A DNA stretch of 49,077 nt from Streptomyces sp. NRRL F-5122 (GCF_001507435.1 NZ_LMWH01000255.1:1-49077); one strand, 5' to 3'; counted from the stretch's first letter, positions 1 to 8,413 are shown. Notes: a model not told the origin generated them from the letters alone. A program made the numbers and translations.

Positions 1-137
1 ACCAGCGGCCACCCAGCCCCGAGACACCAACCATCACCATCTCCAAGCCGACCAGAGCGCACCCGACTCGCAGGAAAGATCCCTAAATCACCGGTATTGG
101 GTCTAGAGGGTGAGAACTGAGAGGAACAGAGGACACC

Positions 138-1493
138 GTGCGTGAGATCTTGATCGTGGGCGGCGGGTACGCGGTCTACACCGCGTGGGGCCTGGAGAAG
201 AGGTTGCGGCCGGGCGAGGCGCGCGTCACCATCGTCGACCCCCGCCCGTACATGACGTACCAGCCCTTCCTGCCCGAGGTCGTGGCCGGTTCGGTGGAGG
301 CTCGGCACGCGGCGGTCTCGCTCCGCCGTCACCTCCACCACACGCGTCTGGTGGCGGGGTCGGTGACGGAGATCCGCCACAGCGCGCGCACGGTCACGGT
401 CCGCCCGGAGTCCGGGCCATCCCTCGACCTGCACTACGACGTGCTGGTGGTGACGGTGGGGGCGGTCACCCGGACCTTCCCGATCCCGGCGCTGAGCGAT
501 CAGGCGTACGGACTCAAGCACGTCGAGGAGGCGGTGGCGATCCGCGATCGCCTCCTCACCTCGTTCGACCGTGCGGCCGGTCTGCCGCGCGGGCCCGAAC
601 GCATCAAACTGCTCACTGTCACCGTCGTCGGTGGCGGATTCTCCGGAGTGGAGGGATTTGGTGAGCTGCTGGCCCTGGCGACCGCGTTGCTCAAGCAGTA
701 CCCGGAGATCGGCGCGGACGAACCGGCCTTCCACCTGGTCGAGGCACGGGACCGTATCCTGCCCGAGGTAGCGGACCGGCCAGGCGCCTGGGTGGTGCGT
801 TCACTGGAGAAACGGGGGGCGCGGGTGCACCTGAACACCCAGCTGGTCTCCGCCGAGGACGGCCGGGTGCGGCTGTCGGACGGCACCGAGTACGACTCGG
901 GGCTGCTGGTGTGGACGGCCGGCAACGCCGCCAACCCGATCGTGCACAACCACAGCGACCTGCCCGTCGACGAGCGGGGCCTGCTCACCGTACGGGCGGA
1001 TCTGCGGGTCACTACGGACACCGAGGTGGTGCCCGACGTCTGGGCGGCGGGGGACGACGCCTCGGTGCCCGATCTCGCGGCCGGGAGGCCGGGCGCGCAC
1101 ACCGTGCCCAACGCCCAGCACGCCGTCCGCCAGGGCAAGCTGTTGGCGAAGAACATCCTGGCGTCGCTGCGCGGCCGTCCGACCAAGGACTACGTGCACC
1201 GCAGTCTCGGTGTGGTGGCCACACTCGGGCTCGGCCGCGGCATCTTCCAGTACCGGGGTCTGGTCATCAAGGGGTTCCCGGCCTGGCTGATGCACCGTGG
1301 CTACCACGTTCTGGCCATACCGAGCTGGGAACGCAAGACGCGTGTGTTCGCCGTGTGGGTCACGGCCCTTCTCTACGGCCGCGACATCGTGTCGCTGGCG
1401 TCGGTGCAGCACCCGAGGGAGGCATTCGTCTCCCGCGGCGAACTGCACCGAAGAGAGGAGCCCGCACAGCCCGGAGGCCGGCTCACGGCATGA
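138..1493 (+). CDS. ndh: NDH-2-like NAD(P)/FAD-dependent oxidoreductase
   Basis: A 451-residue flavoprotein of the type II NADH dehydrogenase family, which passes electrons from NADH to quinone at the inner face of the membrane without pumping protons. Visible are the N-terminal FAD dinucleotide fold (GGGY at residues 8-11, acidic VDP at the end of the second strand), a second nucleotide fold VVGGGFSGVE (163-172) for NADH, and the late FAD-contact motif VWAAGDDA (301-308). The C-terminal 80 residues are basic and hydrophobic, fitting peripheral membrane attachment. GTG start with AGAGGA upstream (128-133). The end overlaps the convergent gene at 1483 by 11 bp. Fold confident; quinone reduction is inferred from the family. 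Confidence 0.88.
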   Translation: MREILIVGGGYAVYTAWGLEKRLRPGEARVTIVDPRPYMTYQPFLPEVVAGSVEARHAAVSLRRHLHHTRLVAGSVTEIRHSARTVTVRPESGPSLDLHYDVLVVTVGAVTRTFPIPALSDQAYGLKHVEEAVAIRDRLLTSFDRAAGLPRGPERIKLLTVTVVGGGFSGVEGFGELLALATALLKQYPEIGADEPAFHLVEARDRILPEVADRPGAWVVRSLEKRGARVHLNTQLVSAEDGRVRLSDGTEYDSGLLVWTAGNAANPIVHNHSDLPVDERGLLTVRADLRVTTDTEVVPDVWAAGDDASVPDLAAGRPGAHTVPNAQHAVRQGKLLAKNILASLRGRPTKDYVHRSLGVVATLGLGRGIFQYRGLVIKGFPAWLMHRGYHVLAIPSWERKTRVFAVWVTALLYGRDIVSLASVQHPREAFVSRGELHRREEPAQPGGRLTA

Positions 1494-2025
1494 TGGCGCG
1501 GTACAGTCCGCGGCCGGCCCGCTGGACGCGCGAGGCGCCGACGAGACGGTCGAGCGTGCTGCGGACGGCGTTGATGCTGCCGCTGTCGGTGTCGCGTCCC
1601 AGCGCCGACGCGACGTCGCGGGCGCGGACCTCGGTGTCCCTGGCCTGCGCGAAGTACGCCAGGATCTGCTCCGTGAGCTTGCCGTACGTCGTGCTGCCGT
1701 CGCTCGCCTCGTCGCTCCGGCCTGCCGTGGCCGGGGACTCTACGGCGGCTTCGGCGGTTGCCGCGGCGCGCGCGGCCTCCGGCTTCGTCGGCGACGGGAC
1801 GCTCACGGGGGCGGGGTCCCGCGGGGTTGGGGCGGCCGCCGGGCCGGTGCCGGGCATGAGGGCCTGAAGGGCGTCGAGCGCCCGCTGCACGGAACCGAGA
1901 TGGGCTGTGACCGCGGCCAGTTCCCTCTCCAGCGCCTGCTTCTGGATCTCCAACCGGGCCAGGTCCTCCTGGAGACTCTCGGCGGTGCTCTCGATGGCGC
2001 GAGCCGTCTGGGTCACGGAGCCCAT
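1483..2025 (-). CDS. Coiled-coil protein with C-terminal winged-helix-like domain
   Basis: 180 residues, not recognised as a named family. Residues 1-55 are rich in E, L, Q and A with heptad-like spacing (a probable coiled coil). A low-complexity Ala/Pro/Thr linker follows at about 60-110. The last 65 residues, starting near YGKLTEQILAYF and running through RARDVASALGR and VRSTLDRLVGASRV, look like a winged-helix module in which a basic wing (QRAGRGLYRA) follows the recognition helix. This suggests a DNA-binding or dimerising regulator. ATG start with GAGAGGA nine bases upstream. It may share a transcript with the two small ORFs upstream (95-bp gap). Confidence 0.72.
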   Translation of the reverse strand: MGSVTQTARAIESTAESLQEDLARLEIQKQALERELAAVTAHLGSVQRALDALQALMPGTGPAAAPTPRDPAPVSVPSPTKPEAARAAATAEAAVESPATAGRSDEASDGSTTYGKLTEQILAYFAQARDTEVRARDVASALGRDTDSGSINAVRSTLDRLVGASRVQRAGRGLYRAIMP

Positions 2026-2119
2026 GGGTTCCTCTCGTCCTCAACCCTGTGTCCTGGCGGGACCGCTCGACGTCCCGGCCCGCCTCCCCCGGCGCGCACC
2101 GGGGGGATGCTGGCGAACA

Positions 2120-2437
2120 TCATATGCAGCGGCCCCGTCGGCCGAGACCAGGAGTGAGCGGTCCCACGCAGAGCACACCGTTGATCGGGCCGTCAGGGAC
2201 GGCGGGCCGGCGGACGGAGCGAGCCCCCGTGGTGCTCCCTTCGTCCGCCGGCGGTGCCTCGTGGTCGCCGGCTGCGGGCAGCCGTCTGATCTTCTCGGAC
2301 ACCGCGTGGATCCGGGCGTCCACCTCGTCGATCGCCTCCCGGAGCACCACGAGCCGTCCCTCCAGGACGGCGGCCTCCGCGGCGAGCAAGAGGGTGACGT
2401 CGGCTGGGTCGGTCCGGCGGTCGGCGTCTCGCGTCAT
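2120..2437 (-). CDS. Small hypothetical coiled-coil protein
   Basis: 105 residues with no recognised family. The N-terminal 60 residues contain a plausible amphipathic helix (AEAAVLEGRLVVLREAID, then EVDARIHAVSEKIRRL), and the rest is disordered-looking. It begins with an ATGA overlap on the 32-residue ORF upstream, so translation is probably coupled. It is followed 95 bp later by the winged-helix coiled-coil gene, whose N-terminus has a similar heptad character. Real coding is plausible but rests on coupling and helix pattern only. Confidence 0.5.
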   Translation of the reverse strand: MTRDADRRTDPADVTLLLAAEAAVLEGRLVVLREAIDEVDARIHAVSEKIRRLPAAGDHEAPPADEGSTTGARSVRRPAVPDGPINGVLCVGPLTPGLGRRGRCI

Positions 2438-2532
2438 CCTCGTGTCCCGCCCCGGCCCGCGTCAGAAGTCCGATGGACGGGCTCCGGGGGACCGGCGGTT
2501 GCCCGGGCGCGACTGATGAATGTCTCTGTCAT
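2434..2532 (-). CDS. Short ORF with strong RBS, coupled to downstream gene
   Basis: A 32-residue ORF read on the minus strand from ATG at 2532. It is preceded by a near-perfect Shine-Dalgarno sequence (AAGGAGGAGC directly before the start) and ends in ATGA, which is also the start of the next gene. The peptide is basic and rich in R, T, G and P, with no membrane segment. The ribosome site and coupling argue for translation; the product may be a leader peptide rather than a stable protein. Confidence 0.45.
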   Translation of the reverse strand: MTETFISRARATAGPPEPVHRTSDAGRGGTRG

Positions 2533-2640
2533 GCTCCTCCTTCGTCGCGGCGGGGCCCGGGCACGGACCGCCACGAGCCGTCGGTACCGCATTGACCGGG
2601 TAGTGGAGGAAGCTGTGACAGCCAGCGTGCGGCCGCCGCG

Positions 2641-3075
2641 TCACGGCAGTTCGCAGCCCGGGGACGGCGCGTCCTGGGAGAAGGGGGCGCCGCGCGGCAG
2701 GACGTAGAGGACGTCCAGGACGACGTCCGTGGCTCCCCGGTTCTCGCCGATGTGCACGTGGTCCGCGCCCGACGGCTCCTCCAGGAAGCTACCCCTTTTG
2801 TACACGCCGTCGGAGGCGCAGGAGGCGTCGAAATGGCTCAGCGTGCCCTGCTTGACGAAGGCATACAGGGTGCCGTCGTGGTAGTGCCACCCGGTCGCCT
2901 GGCCGGGAGGGATGGTGATCTCGCGGAGCACGTAGTCGGTGTCGCCGACGGTCCGCTGGGCCAGGACCCGGCCGCTGACGCCGGGGCCGCCGGGGGCGGC
3001 CTGGGCGGTCGTCGAGGCGAGCGAGAGCCCTATAAGGCAGGTTCCGACGACCGCAGCGCGTGCTGAATTACGCAT
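2641..3075 (-). CDS. Secreted cupin-domain protein
   Basis: 144 residues. The start was chosen at ATG 3075 because it is preceded by GAAAGGAATCACC and begins a clear Sec signal peptide (basic MRNSAR, hydrophobic core, AQA-A cleavage near residue 27). The mature part is a single cupin beta-barrel: motif 1 is TGWHYHDGTLYAFVKQG (metal-binding histidines in HYH) and motif 2 lies around HVHIGEN. Two cysteines, one central and one near the C-terminus, may form a disulfide. The enzymatic or sensory role is unknown; exported single cupins are common in Streptomyces. No operon partner is evident. Confidence 0.8.
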   Translation of the reverse strand: MRNSARAAVVGTCLIGLSLASTTAQAAPGGPGVSGRVLAQRTVGDTDYVLREITIPPGQATGWHYHDGTLYAFVKQGTLSHFDASCASDGVYKRGSFLEEPSGADHVHIGENRGATDVVLDVLYVLPRGAPFSQDAPSPGCELP

Positions 3076-3425
3076 GGTGATTCCTTTCGGTACGGGAGGG
3101 CGAATAGCGGCCCGGGGCAAGCGGCCCTTAGGGGCGGTCATAACACTGTATTGCCACTGAGTGGGTCGAGGCGCCAAGGTTCGATCCAACAGTGTGTTTC
3201 GTTCCGGAGATGTCGGCGTCTCTCCCATTTCCCGGAGCGGCCCGCGGCCTTGCCAGCACCAGACCGCCCCCGACGATCACGAACGTCTTCACATGCGACA
3301 CGTTTCATCCCGTCCCAGTTGGTGTGGCACATACGGCGAACCGTGCGGTGGGGACGTGCGGATTTCCGGACGGCGGGCTCGGTTGTGGCAGTGCGGCACC
3401 CGGGGGGCTCTTGCGGTGCGGCACC

Positions 3426-4199
3426 TCAACGGCGGCCGCGCAGCGTCACGGCCAGCAGCTCCGACTCCTCGTACCCTGGGAGAGGGGCGAACCCGTGCGC
3501 TGCCAGCTCGCGGGTCAGCTGGGCGCGCGTCGCGGGCCACATCCAGAACGTCTCGGTGTATTCCCGCAGCACGTCCTCGGCGTCCCTGACCCAGTAGTCG
3601 GCGCGGGTCCGGATGCGGTAGCCGGCGGCCGACATTGTCATGCGCCCGCCGTAGACGTGCGTGCCGACCCGCTTGTCCGCGAGCAGGCGTACGACGGTGC
3701 GGGCCGGGAGCCGGGCCGGCGGCAGCTGCACGAACAGCGAGCCGCCGGGGGTGAGGGCCCTGCCGAGCGCGGGCCACAACTTCTCGCGTACGCCGGGTGG
3801 AAGGCAGCCCACCATGTTGTGGCAGACGGCCACGTCCGCGACCGCGTCCAGCGCGGTCTCGTCCAGGGTGTGCGGGTGCACGGTGACCCGGTCCCGCTGC
3901 TCGGAGGGCAGGGCGGCGAGCCTGGTCAGCAGCGACGTACGCATAGCCCGGGCGGGTTCGACGGCATGCACGTCGGCCCAGGAGTCGGCGAGGGCCAGCA
4001 TCGTCACCCGCCCGGTACCGGCCCCGACGTCCAGGACGCCGGTGCGGGCGTCGGCGATCTGGCGTGCGTAGAGCCGGCGGACCCGGGCTTCGTCCGCGTC
4101 GGCCTGCAAGATGTCGTAGAACTCCGCGGTGACCGCGTAGGAGTCGGATTCCCGTCGGAGGCCCGACGGTCCGCTGAGGATAGTGCGCATGCCCGACAT
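3426..4199 (-). CDS. Class I SAM-dependent methyltransferase
   Basis: 257 residues from ATG 4199 (an ATG at 4190 is also possible). The Rossmann methyltransferase core is clear: motif I VLDVGAGTGRVT (55-66), the acidic end of strand 2 (VHAVEPA, about 77-83), motif II/III region VAVCHNMVGCLPP with a conserved-looking HNM in place of an acidic catalytic residue, and the GGSLFVQLP strand. The family methylates small molecules, but the substrate cannot be read from sequence. It is divergently transcribed from the hydroxyacid dehydrogenase at 4372 across a 172-bp intergenic region, so the two may share control. Confidence 0.85.
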   Translation of the reverse strand: MSGMRTILSGPSGLRRESDSYAVTAEFYDILQADADEARVRRLYARQIADARTGVLDVGAGTGRVTMLALADSWADVHAVEPARAMRTSLLTRLAALPSEQRDRVTVHPHTLDETALDAVADVAVCHNMVGCLPPGVREKLWPALGRALTPGGSLFVQLPPARLPARTVVRLLADKRVGTHVYGGRMTMSAAGYRIRTRADYWVRDAEDVLREYTETFWMWPATRAQLTRELAAHGFAPLPGYEESELLAVTLRGRR

Positions 4200-4371
4200 G
4201 ACAACGTATGGACAGAGTGTGTGACAGCGAGAACAGGCGCCCGCCGCGCAAGCCGTTGTCACAGAAGCACACGGTGCGCAGTCAATGGACCGGCTCCGTC
4301 CGCGACCTTTCGGGACGTTCCGGGACCGGACCGGAGCCCCGGAAAATGTCGTGAGAGCGGAGTACGTCGTC

Positions 4372-5310
4372 ATGACCGCGCGATCCCCCCAGGTATGGCT
4401 GCCCGCACAGTTCGGCCGCCTCGCCGATCTGCCCATGGGCCTTGACTACGCACGCTGGGACGGCCGTTCGGCCTTTCCCACGGACCCGGCGGAGGTCGAG
4501 TTCTACGTGCCCCCGCTGACCAAAGACATCGGCGTCATTGCCCGGCCGCTGGCCCGGATGACCCGGCTGCAGGCGGTGCAGGCGCTCAGCGCCGGAACCG
4601 ACGAGCTGCGGGCGGTACTGGATCGGTTGCCCCGTGAGGTGACCTTGTGCAACGCGAGGGGGGTGCCGGCTGCCGCCACGGCAGAGCTGGCCCTGACGCT
4701 GATCCTCGCCAGCCTGCGCGGCATACCGGAGTCGCTCCGTGCCCAGGACCGGGAGCACTGGGACCCGCGAACCTTCTCCACCCTGCACGAACGGTCCGTG
4801 CTCATCGTCGGTCACGGCGCCGTCGGCTCCGCCCTGGAGGAGCTCCTGACGCCCTTCGGCTGCGCCCTCACTCGCGTCGGGCGCGCGGACAGGGACACGC
4901 CCCAAGGGCCGGTGCGCTCCGTGTCGCTGCTGCCCCGGCTCGTCGCGGACGCCGACGTGATCGTGCTGTGCACTCCGCTGACCGCGGCGACCCGCGGGCT
5001 CTTCGATGCCGCACTGCTGTCCCGCGTCAAGGACGGCGCCCTGCTCGTCAACGTGTCCCGGGGCGCCGTCGTTGACACCGACGCCCTGCTGAAGGAGGTG
5101 CACGGCGGCCGGCTGCGGGCCGCCCTCGACGTGACCGACCCCGAACCGCTCCCACCGGGCCACCCGCTCTGGACCGCGCCCGGCGTCCTGGTCACTCCGC
5201 ACGTCGGCGCTTTCACCCCCGGCCTGTGGCCCCGTCTCGAAGCGCTCGTGCGACGGCAGCTGGCCCGGTTCGCCGCGGGCGGGGAACTGGAGAACGTCGT
5301 CACACGCTGA
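4372..5310 (+). CDS. D-isomer-specific 2-hydroxyacid dehydrogenase
   Basis: 312 residues. It interconverts 2-keto acids and D-2-hydroxyacids with NAD(P)H. The coenzyme loop is GHGAVG (147-152). The catalytic triad is complete: Arg230 in NVSRGAVVD, Glu258 in DVTDPEPLP and His277 in TPHVGAF. The substrate lobe is short, and the length is normal for the family. ATG 4372 was preferred, with GCGGAG upstream; a GTG at 4351 is in frame and cannot be excluded. Substrate (for example phosphoglycerate-like, glyoxylate or hydroxypyruvate) is not determinable. Divergent from a methyltransferase. Confidence 0.87.
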   Translation: MTARSPQVWLPAQFGRLADLPMGLDYARWDGRSAFPTDPAEVEFYVPPLTKDIGVIARPLARMTRLQAVQALSAGTDELRAVLDRLPREVTLCNARGVPAAATAELALTLILASLRGIPESLRAQDREHWDPRTFSTLHERSVLIVGHGAVGSALEELLTPFGCALTRVGRADRDTPQGPVRSVSLLPRLVADADVIVLCTPLTAATRGLFDAALLSRVKDGALLVNVSRGAVVDTDALLKEVHGGRLRAALDVTDPEPLPPGHPLWTAPGVLVTPHVGAFTPGLWPRLEALVRRQLARFAAGGELENVVTR

Positions 5311-5372
5311 CACCAGGCCTCCCGAGCGTCACCCCTTTGCATGCTCACCGGTTTTGACTGTCACAGGAGTTG

Positions 5373-5920
5373 ATGAATGCACCCGAATACTGTGCAGCGC
5401 GACGAATGGTGACGAGATGGGCAAGGGCAGCTGGCCGGTCGGACCGGAGCGGGGGCGCGGTGGAGAGCGGCTCGCCGCGTGGGGGCAAGGACGAACTCAC
5501 GCGCTGCGAACCGCGGATCACCCCCTGTCGTCCCGCCGAGCTCGCCCGCACCGTGGCACTGCACCGCCGCTGCCCACCGCAGGCGCTGGAGCGCTACCAC
5601 CGGGCGATGCCCGACCCCGGCACCTATATGCCCGTACTGCTGACCCGCCCCGGTCCACCTGGCCGTGCGGGACAATACCGGACGCCACATCACCGTTGGC
5701 CGCCTGATGCCGGATCACTCCGCCGTGGAGGCCGCGTTGCTGGCAGGACCGTGGACTGGGCATCCGCCTGCAGCGGGGTCTGGCGACGCACGCGCTCAGC
5801 GGCGGCTGGGACACCCTCTACGTCTCTTCCCAGCGGGCGACGGACGGATCGACGCGATCTGTCTCCCGCCCAGGCGACGTCGCTGGACTGATCGACGAGG
5901 CGGTACGGGCCACCGGCTGA
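5373..5920 (+). pseudogene. GNAT-family acetyltransferase, broken in three frames
   Basis: Consecutive segments of one acetyltransferase lie in three reading frames. Frame one carries PAELARTVALHRRC through YHRAMPDPGTYMPVLLTRP up to about 5650. Frame two picks up at 5653 with VHLAVRDNTGRHITVGRLM. Frame three resumes near 5736 with CWQDRGLGIRLQRGLATHA and LYVSSQRATDGSTR, ending at TGA 5918-5920. The QDRGLGIRL stretch is the acetyl-CoA pyrophosphate loop (Q/RxxGxG/A). Two frameshifts mean it cannot make a functional enzyme unless the sequence has errors. The true start is uncertain. Confidence 0.75.
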
Positions 5921-6019
5921 ACCGCCTGGGTATTGAGGCGCGGTGTCCATGGCACCGAGCCGTCCTCGCGGGCCCCGCTCCGCCACGGACGCCGGGCCGT
6001 CTACTTCGGGAGCGCATTC

Positions 6020-6223
6020 ATGAGCACGGATGAGCAGGCCGCTCGCGGGCTGGCCGACGTAGAGGCCTACCTGTACCAGGAGGCCCATCTCAGCGCCGCG
6101 CGGCTGCGCGTGGCCGCCTTCCTCGCGCAGTCGGCCGGGCTGAGCCACCGGCAGATACACCGCCACGCCGGGCACCGAGAGCGACACCACGTGCGTCTGC
6201 TGAGCCCCTCCCCGGCAACCTGA
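6020..6223 (+). CDS. Small hypothetical protein
   Basis: 67 residues from ATG 6020. The first 45 residues look like a normal actinobacterial helical protein (ARGLADVEAYLYQEAH, then ARLRVAAFLAQSAGL). The tail is rich in H and R and reads like out-of-frame sequence, so the gene may have lost its original C-terminus by a frameshift near 6135. Family not recognised. It sits between the GNAT pseudogene and the convergent nitroreductase gene. Confidence 0.42.
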   Translation: MSTDEQAARGLADVEAYLYQEAHLSAARLRVAAFLAQSAGLSHRQIHRHAGHRERHHVRLLSPSPAT

Positions 6224-6271
6224 CACAGTAGGCGGCCGTGCCGGTCGTCAGCGAGGAAGGAGCCCGTCGGC

Positions 6272-6880
6272 TCAGACCCAGGCGACGGCATCCTCGTGCG
6301 CGAGGCGCGGCATGCGGTCGAACTCCGGAGGGCTCGCAGGGTGGCCGATGTTCACGACGAGCACGGAGTGCCAGGAACTGTCGGGGAAGAACTCCTTGTC
6401 GATCCCCGTCGCGTCGAAGCCGGCCATGGGTCCGGCGGCGAGGCCGCAGGCGCGGACGGCGAGGATGAAGTAGCCCGCCTGGAGGGGGCCGTTGAAGGAC
6501 GTGATGCCGTCCCGCTGGGCAGGATCGGCGGCGAAGTGCTCCCGCAGTTCGGGCTTGATCGGCAGGATGTGTGGGATGTGCTCGTGGAATCGGTCGTCCA
6601 CGGCCAGGACCGCGACGGCGGGGGCGGAGGCCGATTTGGGCCGGTTCCCCTCGTCGAGATGCGGTAGCAGGCGTTCCTTGCCCTCGGGCGTGCGGATGTA
6701 CAGGACGCGCAGGGGCTGCAGGTTCGCGGCGGTCGGGGCCCAGCGGGCCAGTTCCCAGATGCCGGTCAGCGTCGCGTCGTCGACCGGTGTGTCCGTGAAG
6801 GAGTAGGCGGTGCGCGCGTCGGTGAAGAGCGCGGCCCGGGCGTCGGCGCCGACCCGGGAAAGAGGGACCGAGGTGGTCAC
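6272..6880 (-). CDS. Nitroreductase-family protein, malonic semialdehyde reductase-like
   Basis: 202 residues of the FMN nitroreductase fold, closest in layout to the RutE/HadB malonic semialdehyde reductase group, which reduces small aldehydes or enones with NAD(P)H. The N-terminal FMN-phosphate region RTAYSFTDTPVDD is followed by ARWAPTAANLQPLRVLYI, the canonical helix that packs on FMN. GPLQAGYFILAVRACGLAAGPM contacts the flavin in relatives. GTG start at 6880 with AGGAGA eight bases upstream. It is divergent from an HxlR regulator 105 bp away, a common arrangement for redox-sensing control of such reductases. The physiological substrate is inferred only from the family. Confidence 0.85.
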   Translation of the reverse strand: MTTSVPLSRVGADARAALFTDARTAYSFTDTPVDDATLTGIWELARWAPTAANLQPLRVLYIRTPEGKERLLPHLDEGNRPKSASAPAVAVLAVDDRFHEHIPHILPIKPELREHFAADPAQRDGITSFNGPLQAGYFILAVRACGLAAGPMAGFDATGIDKEFFPDSSWHSVLVVNIGHPASPPEFDRMPRLAHEDAVAWV

Positions 6881-6896
6881 GTCGAATTCTCCTAGC

Positions 6897-6908
6897 TCGT
6901 AAATACGA
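6897..6908. promoter_or_regulatory. Inverted repeat in nitroreductase/HxlR intergenic region
   Basis: TCGTA-AA-TACGA, a perfect 5-bp inverted repeat just upstream of the nitroreductase ribosome site. A second half-like copy, CTTCGTAAAAC, lies at about 6932-6942. It is a candidate operator for the divergent HxlR regulator; assignment is inference from position. Confidence 0.5.
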
Positions 6909-6985
6909 AGCAGCTCTTTCTAGGAATGTCACTTCGTAAAACAGAGTGACAAGGGGCAGCGTAGCACCCTCGCTATCCTGGAGAC

Positions 6986-7390
6986 ATGACGGAAGCAGCG
7001 GACCCCCGATCGCCCTCCACGGGCGACGCCCTCACCGGGCAGCACCACCCGGCGGCCTGCGACGGGGCCCTGACGAGGGCGTTCAGCTTCCTCGGTAAGC
7101 GGTGGAACGGCGTCATCCTGGCCACGCTGCAGCACGGGCCACTGGGCTACGCCGAGTTGCGGCGCGCGGTGGAGGGAATCAGCGACTCCGTCCTCTCGGA
7201 GCGCCTCTCCGAGCTGTCCGGCGCGGGGCTCACCGTGCGCGAGGTCGAGCCCGGACCGCCGGTCATGGTCCGCTACCGGCTCACCCCGGACGGGACGGCC
7301 CTCATGCCCATCCTCGGCGAGCTGGCCGGCTGGGCGTCCCGCCACCTGCCCGAGACACCGGCCGCCTCCCAGCGCCGGGCCAAGAACTGA
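6986..7390 (+). CDS. HxlR-family winged-helix transcriptional regulator
   Basis: 134 residues. It has the characteristic HxlR domain: an N-terminal Cys (HHPAACDGALTRAF), the FLGKRWNGVILATLQHGPLGYAELRR region corresponding to the canonical GKW...IL...L..G..RF.EL signature, the recognition segment GISDSVLSERLSEL and the wing VREVEPGPPVMVRYRLT. Family members sense aldehydes, quinones or oxidants through the conserved cysteine and control a neighbouring reductase. Start ATG 6986 with GGAG six bases upstream. It is divergent from the nitroreductase gene, its probable target. Confidence 0.88.
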   Translation: MTEAADPRSPSTGDALTGQHHPAACDGALTRAFSFLGKRWNGVILATLQHGPLGYAELRRAVEGISDSVLSERLSELSGAGLTVREVEPGPPVMVRYRLTPDGTALMPILGELAGWASRHLPETPAASQRRAKN

Positions 7391-7657
7391 ACCGGACGCG
7401 CCCTCCCCGGCTCGCATGAGCCGCCGCGGCGACCCGGCGTTAGCCGACACGTCCCGGATCAGGTCGGCGACATGGGTAGGAGTCGGCGGAACGGCACCCC
7501 GCCGCACCCCGGTGACCGGGGACCACACCAGAGTGGGGGAGTCCCACGGGGCCCACGGACTCCACCACGGGGAGCCAGGGGCGCGGGGGCGGGGGGCCCA
7601 CGGCGAGGGTGGAGGCGCGCCCTGGACGGGCGACCCTTCCACCACGAGGAGCTCCCC

Positions 7658-8319
7658 ATGCCCGCGACCGGCCCACAGACCACGACGACCGAACCCGCGC
7701 TCGCCCGGTCGGCCGGGGAAGACGACATGGACGCCGCCCTCGGCACCTTCCTAGCAGAGCGGACACGGCTCTTCCGCATTGCGTACCGCATTCTCGGCGA
7801 CGTCACCGGAGCCGAGGACGTGCTCCAGGAGGTGTGGCTGCGCTGGCAGCTCACCCAGCACGCGGAGGTCGACGACCCGACCGCGTTCCTGGCGACGGCG
7901 ACCACCCGGCTGGCCGTCGATGTCGTCCGCTCCGCCCGCCACCGCCACGAGGTCCCGGTCGAGCCGCAGCTGGCCGATTTCGGCGACCGGCCACCCTGGA
8001 CCCCGCACTGAGCGTCGAGCGCAGCGTTGCGGTCGAGGGGGCCTTGGCCCTGCTCATGGCGCGACTGACGCCGGACCGGCTGGCCGCCTACGTCCTGCGC
8101 AAGGGATTCGGCTACGCCTACGCCGAACTGGCGTCCCTGCTGCGGATCAGCGCTCCGAACGCGCGCGTGGTGGTGCACCGGGCACAGGCCCGGCTGGAGT
8201 CCGGCCGGGAGCGCCCGGTGCCCGTCGAGTCGCACCGCCGCCTCGCCGCGGCGTTCCGGACGGCCGCCCACACCGGCGACCTGGACGGCCTGGTGAAGGT
8301 GCTCGCCCCCGCCGCATGA
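7658..8319 (+). pseudogene. ECF41/SigJ-type sigma factor, frameshifted and truncated
   Basis: Start ATG 7658 with GAGGAG (7646-7651). Region 2 is intact in the first frame (FLAERTRLFRIAYRILGD, AEDVLQEVWLRW). After LADFGDRPPWTPH a stop follows, and the protein continues in the next frame from about 7998 with ATLDPALSVERSVAVEGALA, region 4 (LTPDRLAAYVLRKGFGYAYAELA, ISAPNARVVVHRAQARLE) and the first residues of the SnoaL-like extension, which stops almost at once at 8319. The loss of one base near 7990-7998 explains the break. ECF41 factors normally carry a full C-terminal SnoaL domain that controls activity, so this copy is doubly damaged. The neighbouring oxidoreductases are the usual partners of this group. 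Confidence 0.8.
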
Positions 8320-8333
8320 CGTGCAACCAACCG

Positions 8334-8358
8334 TGTCACACTGGTCAGTGTTACCGTT
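8334..8358 (+). promoter_or_regulatory. TGTCACA promoter motif with overlapping palindrome
   Basis: TGTCACA (8334-8340) matches the -35 element known for ECF41 sigma factors, and CGTT (8355-8358) is an imperfect -10. Overlapping it is a perfect inverted repeat ACACTG-GT-CAGTGT (8338-8351), which could bind a repressor such as a TetR protein. It lies 76 bp before the SDR start. The spacer of 14 is shorter than the usual ECF41 spacing of about 16, so this assignment is tentative. Confidence 0.45.
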
Positions 8359-8413
8359 GAGTGGGACGCACCATATTGAGTGTGCATACCAGTGAAGACC
8401 GAAGGAACATGTG

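Noticed and set aside
2462..2644. 60-codon minus-strand ORF spanning the start of the coupled 32-codon ORF
   Set aside because: It is in a different frame from the ORF with the strong ribosome site, has no good start signal and no conserved-looking sequence.
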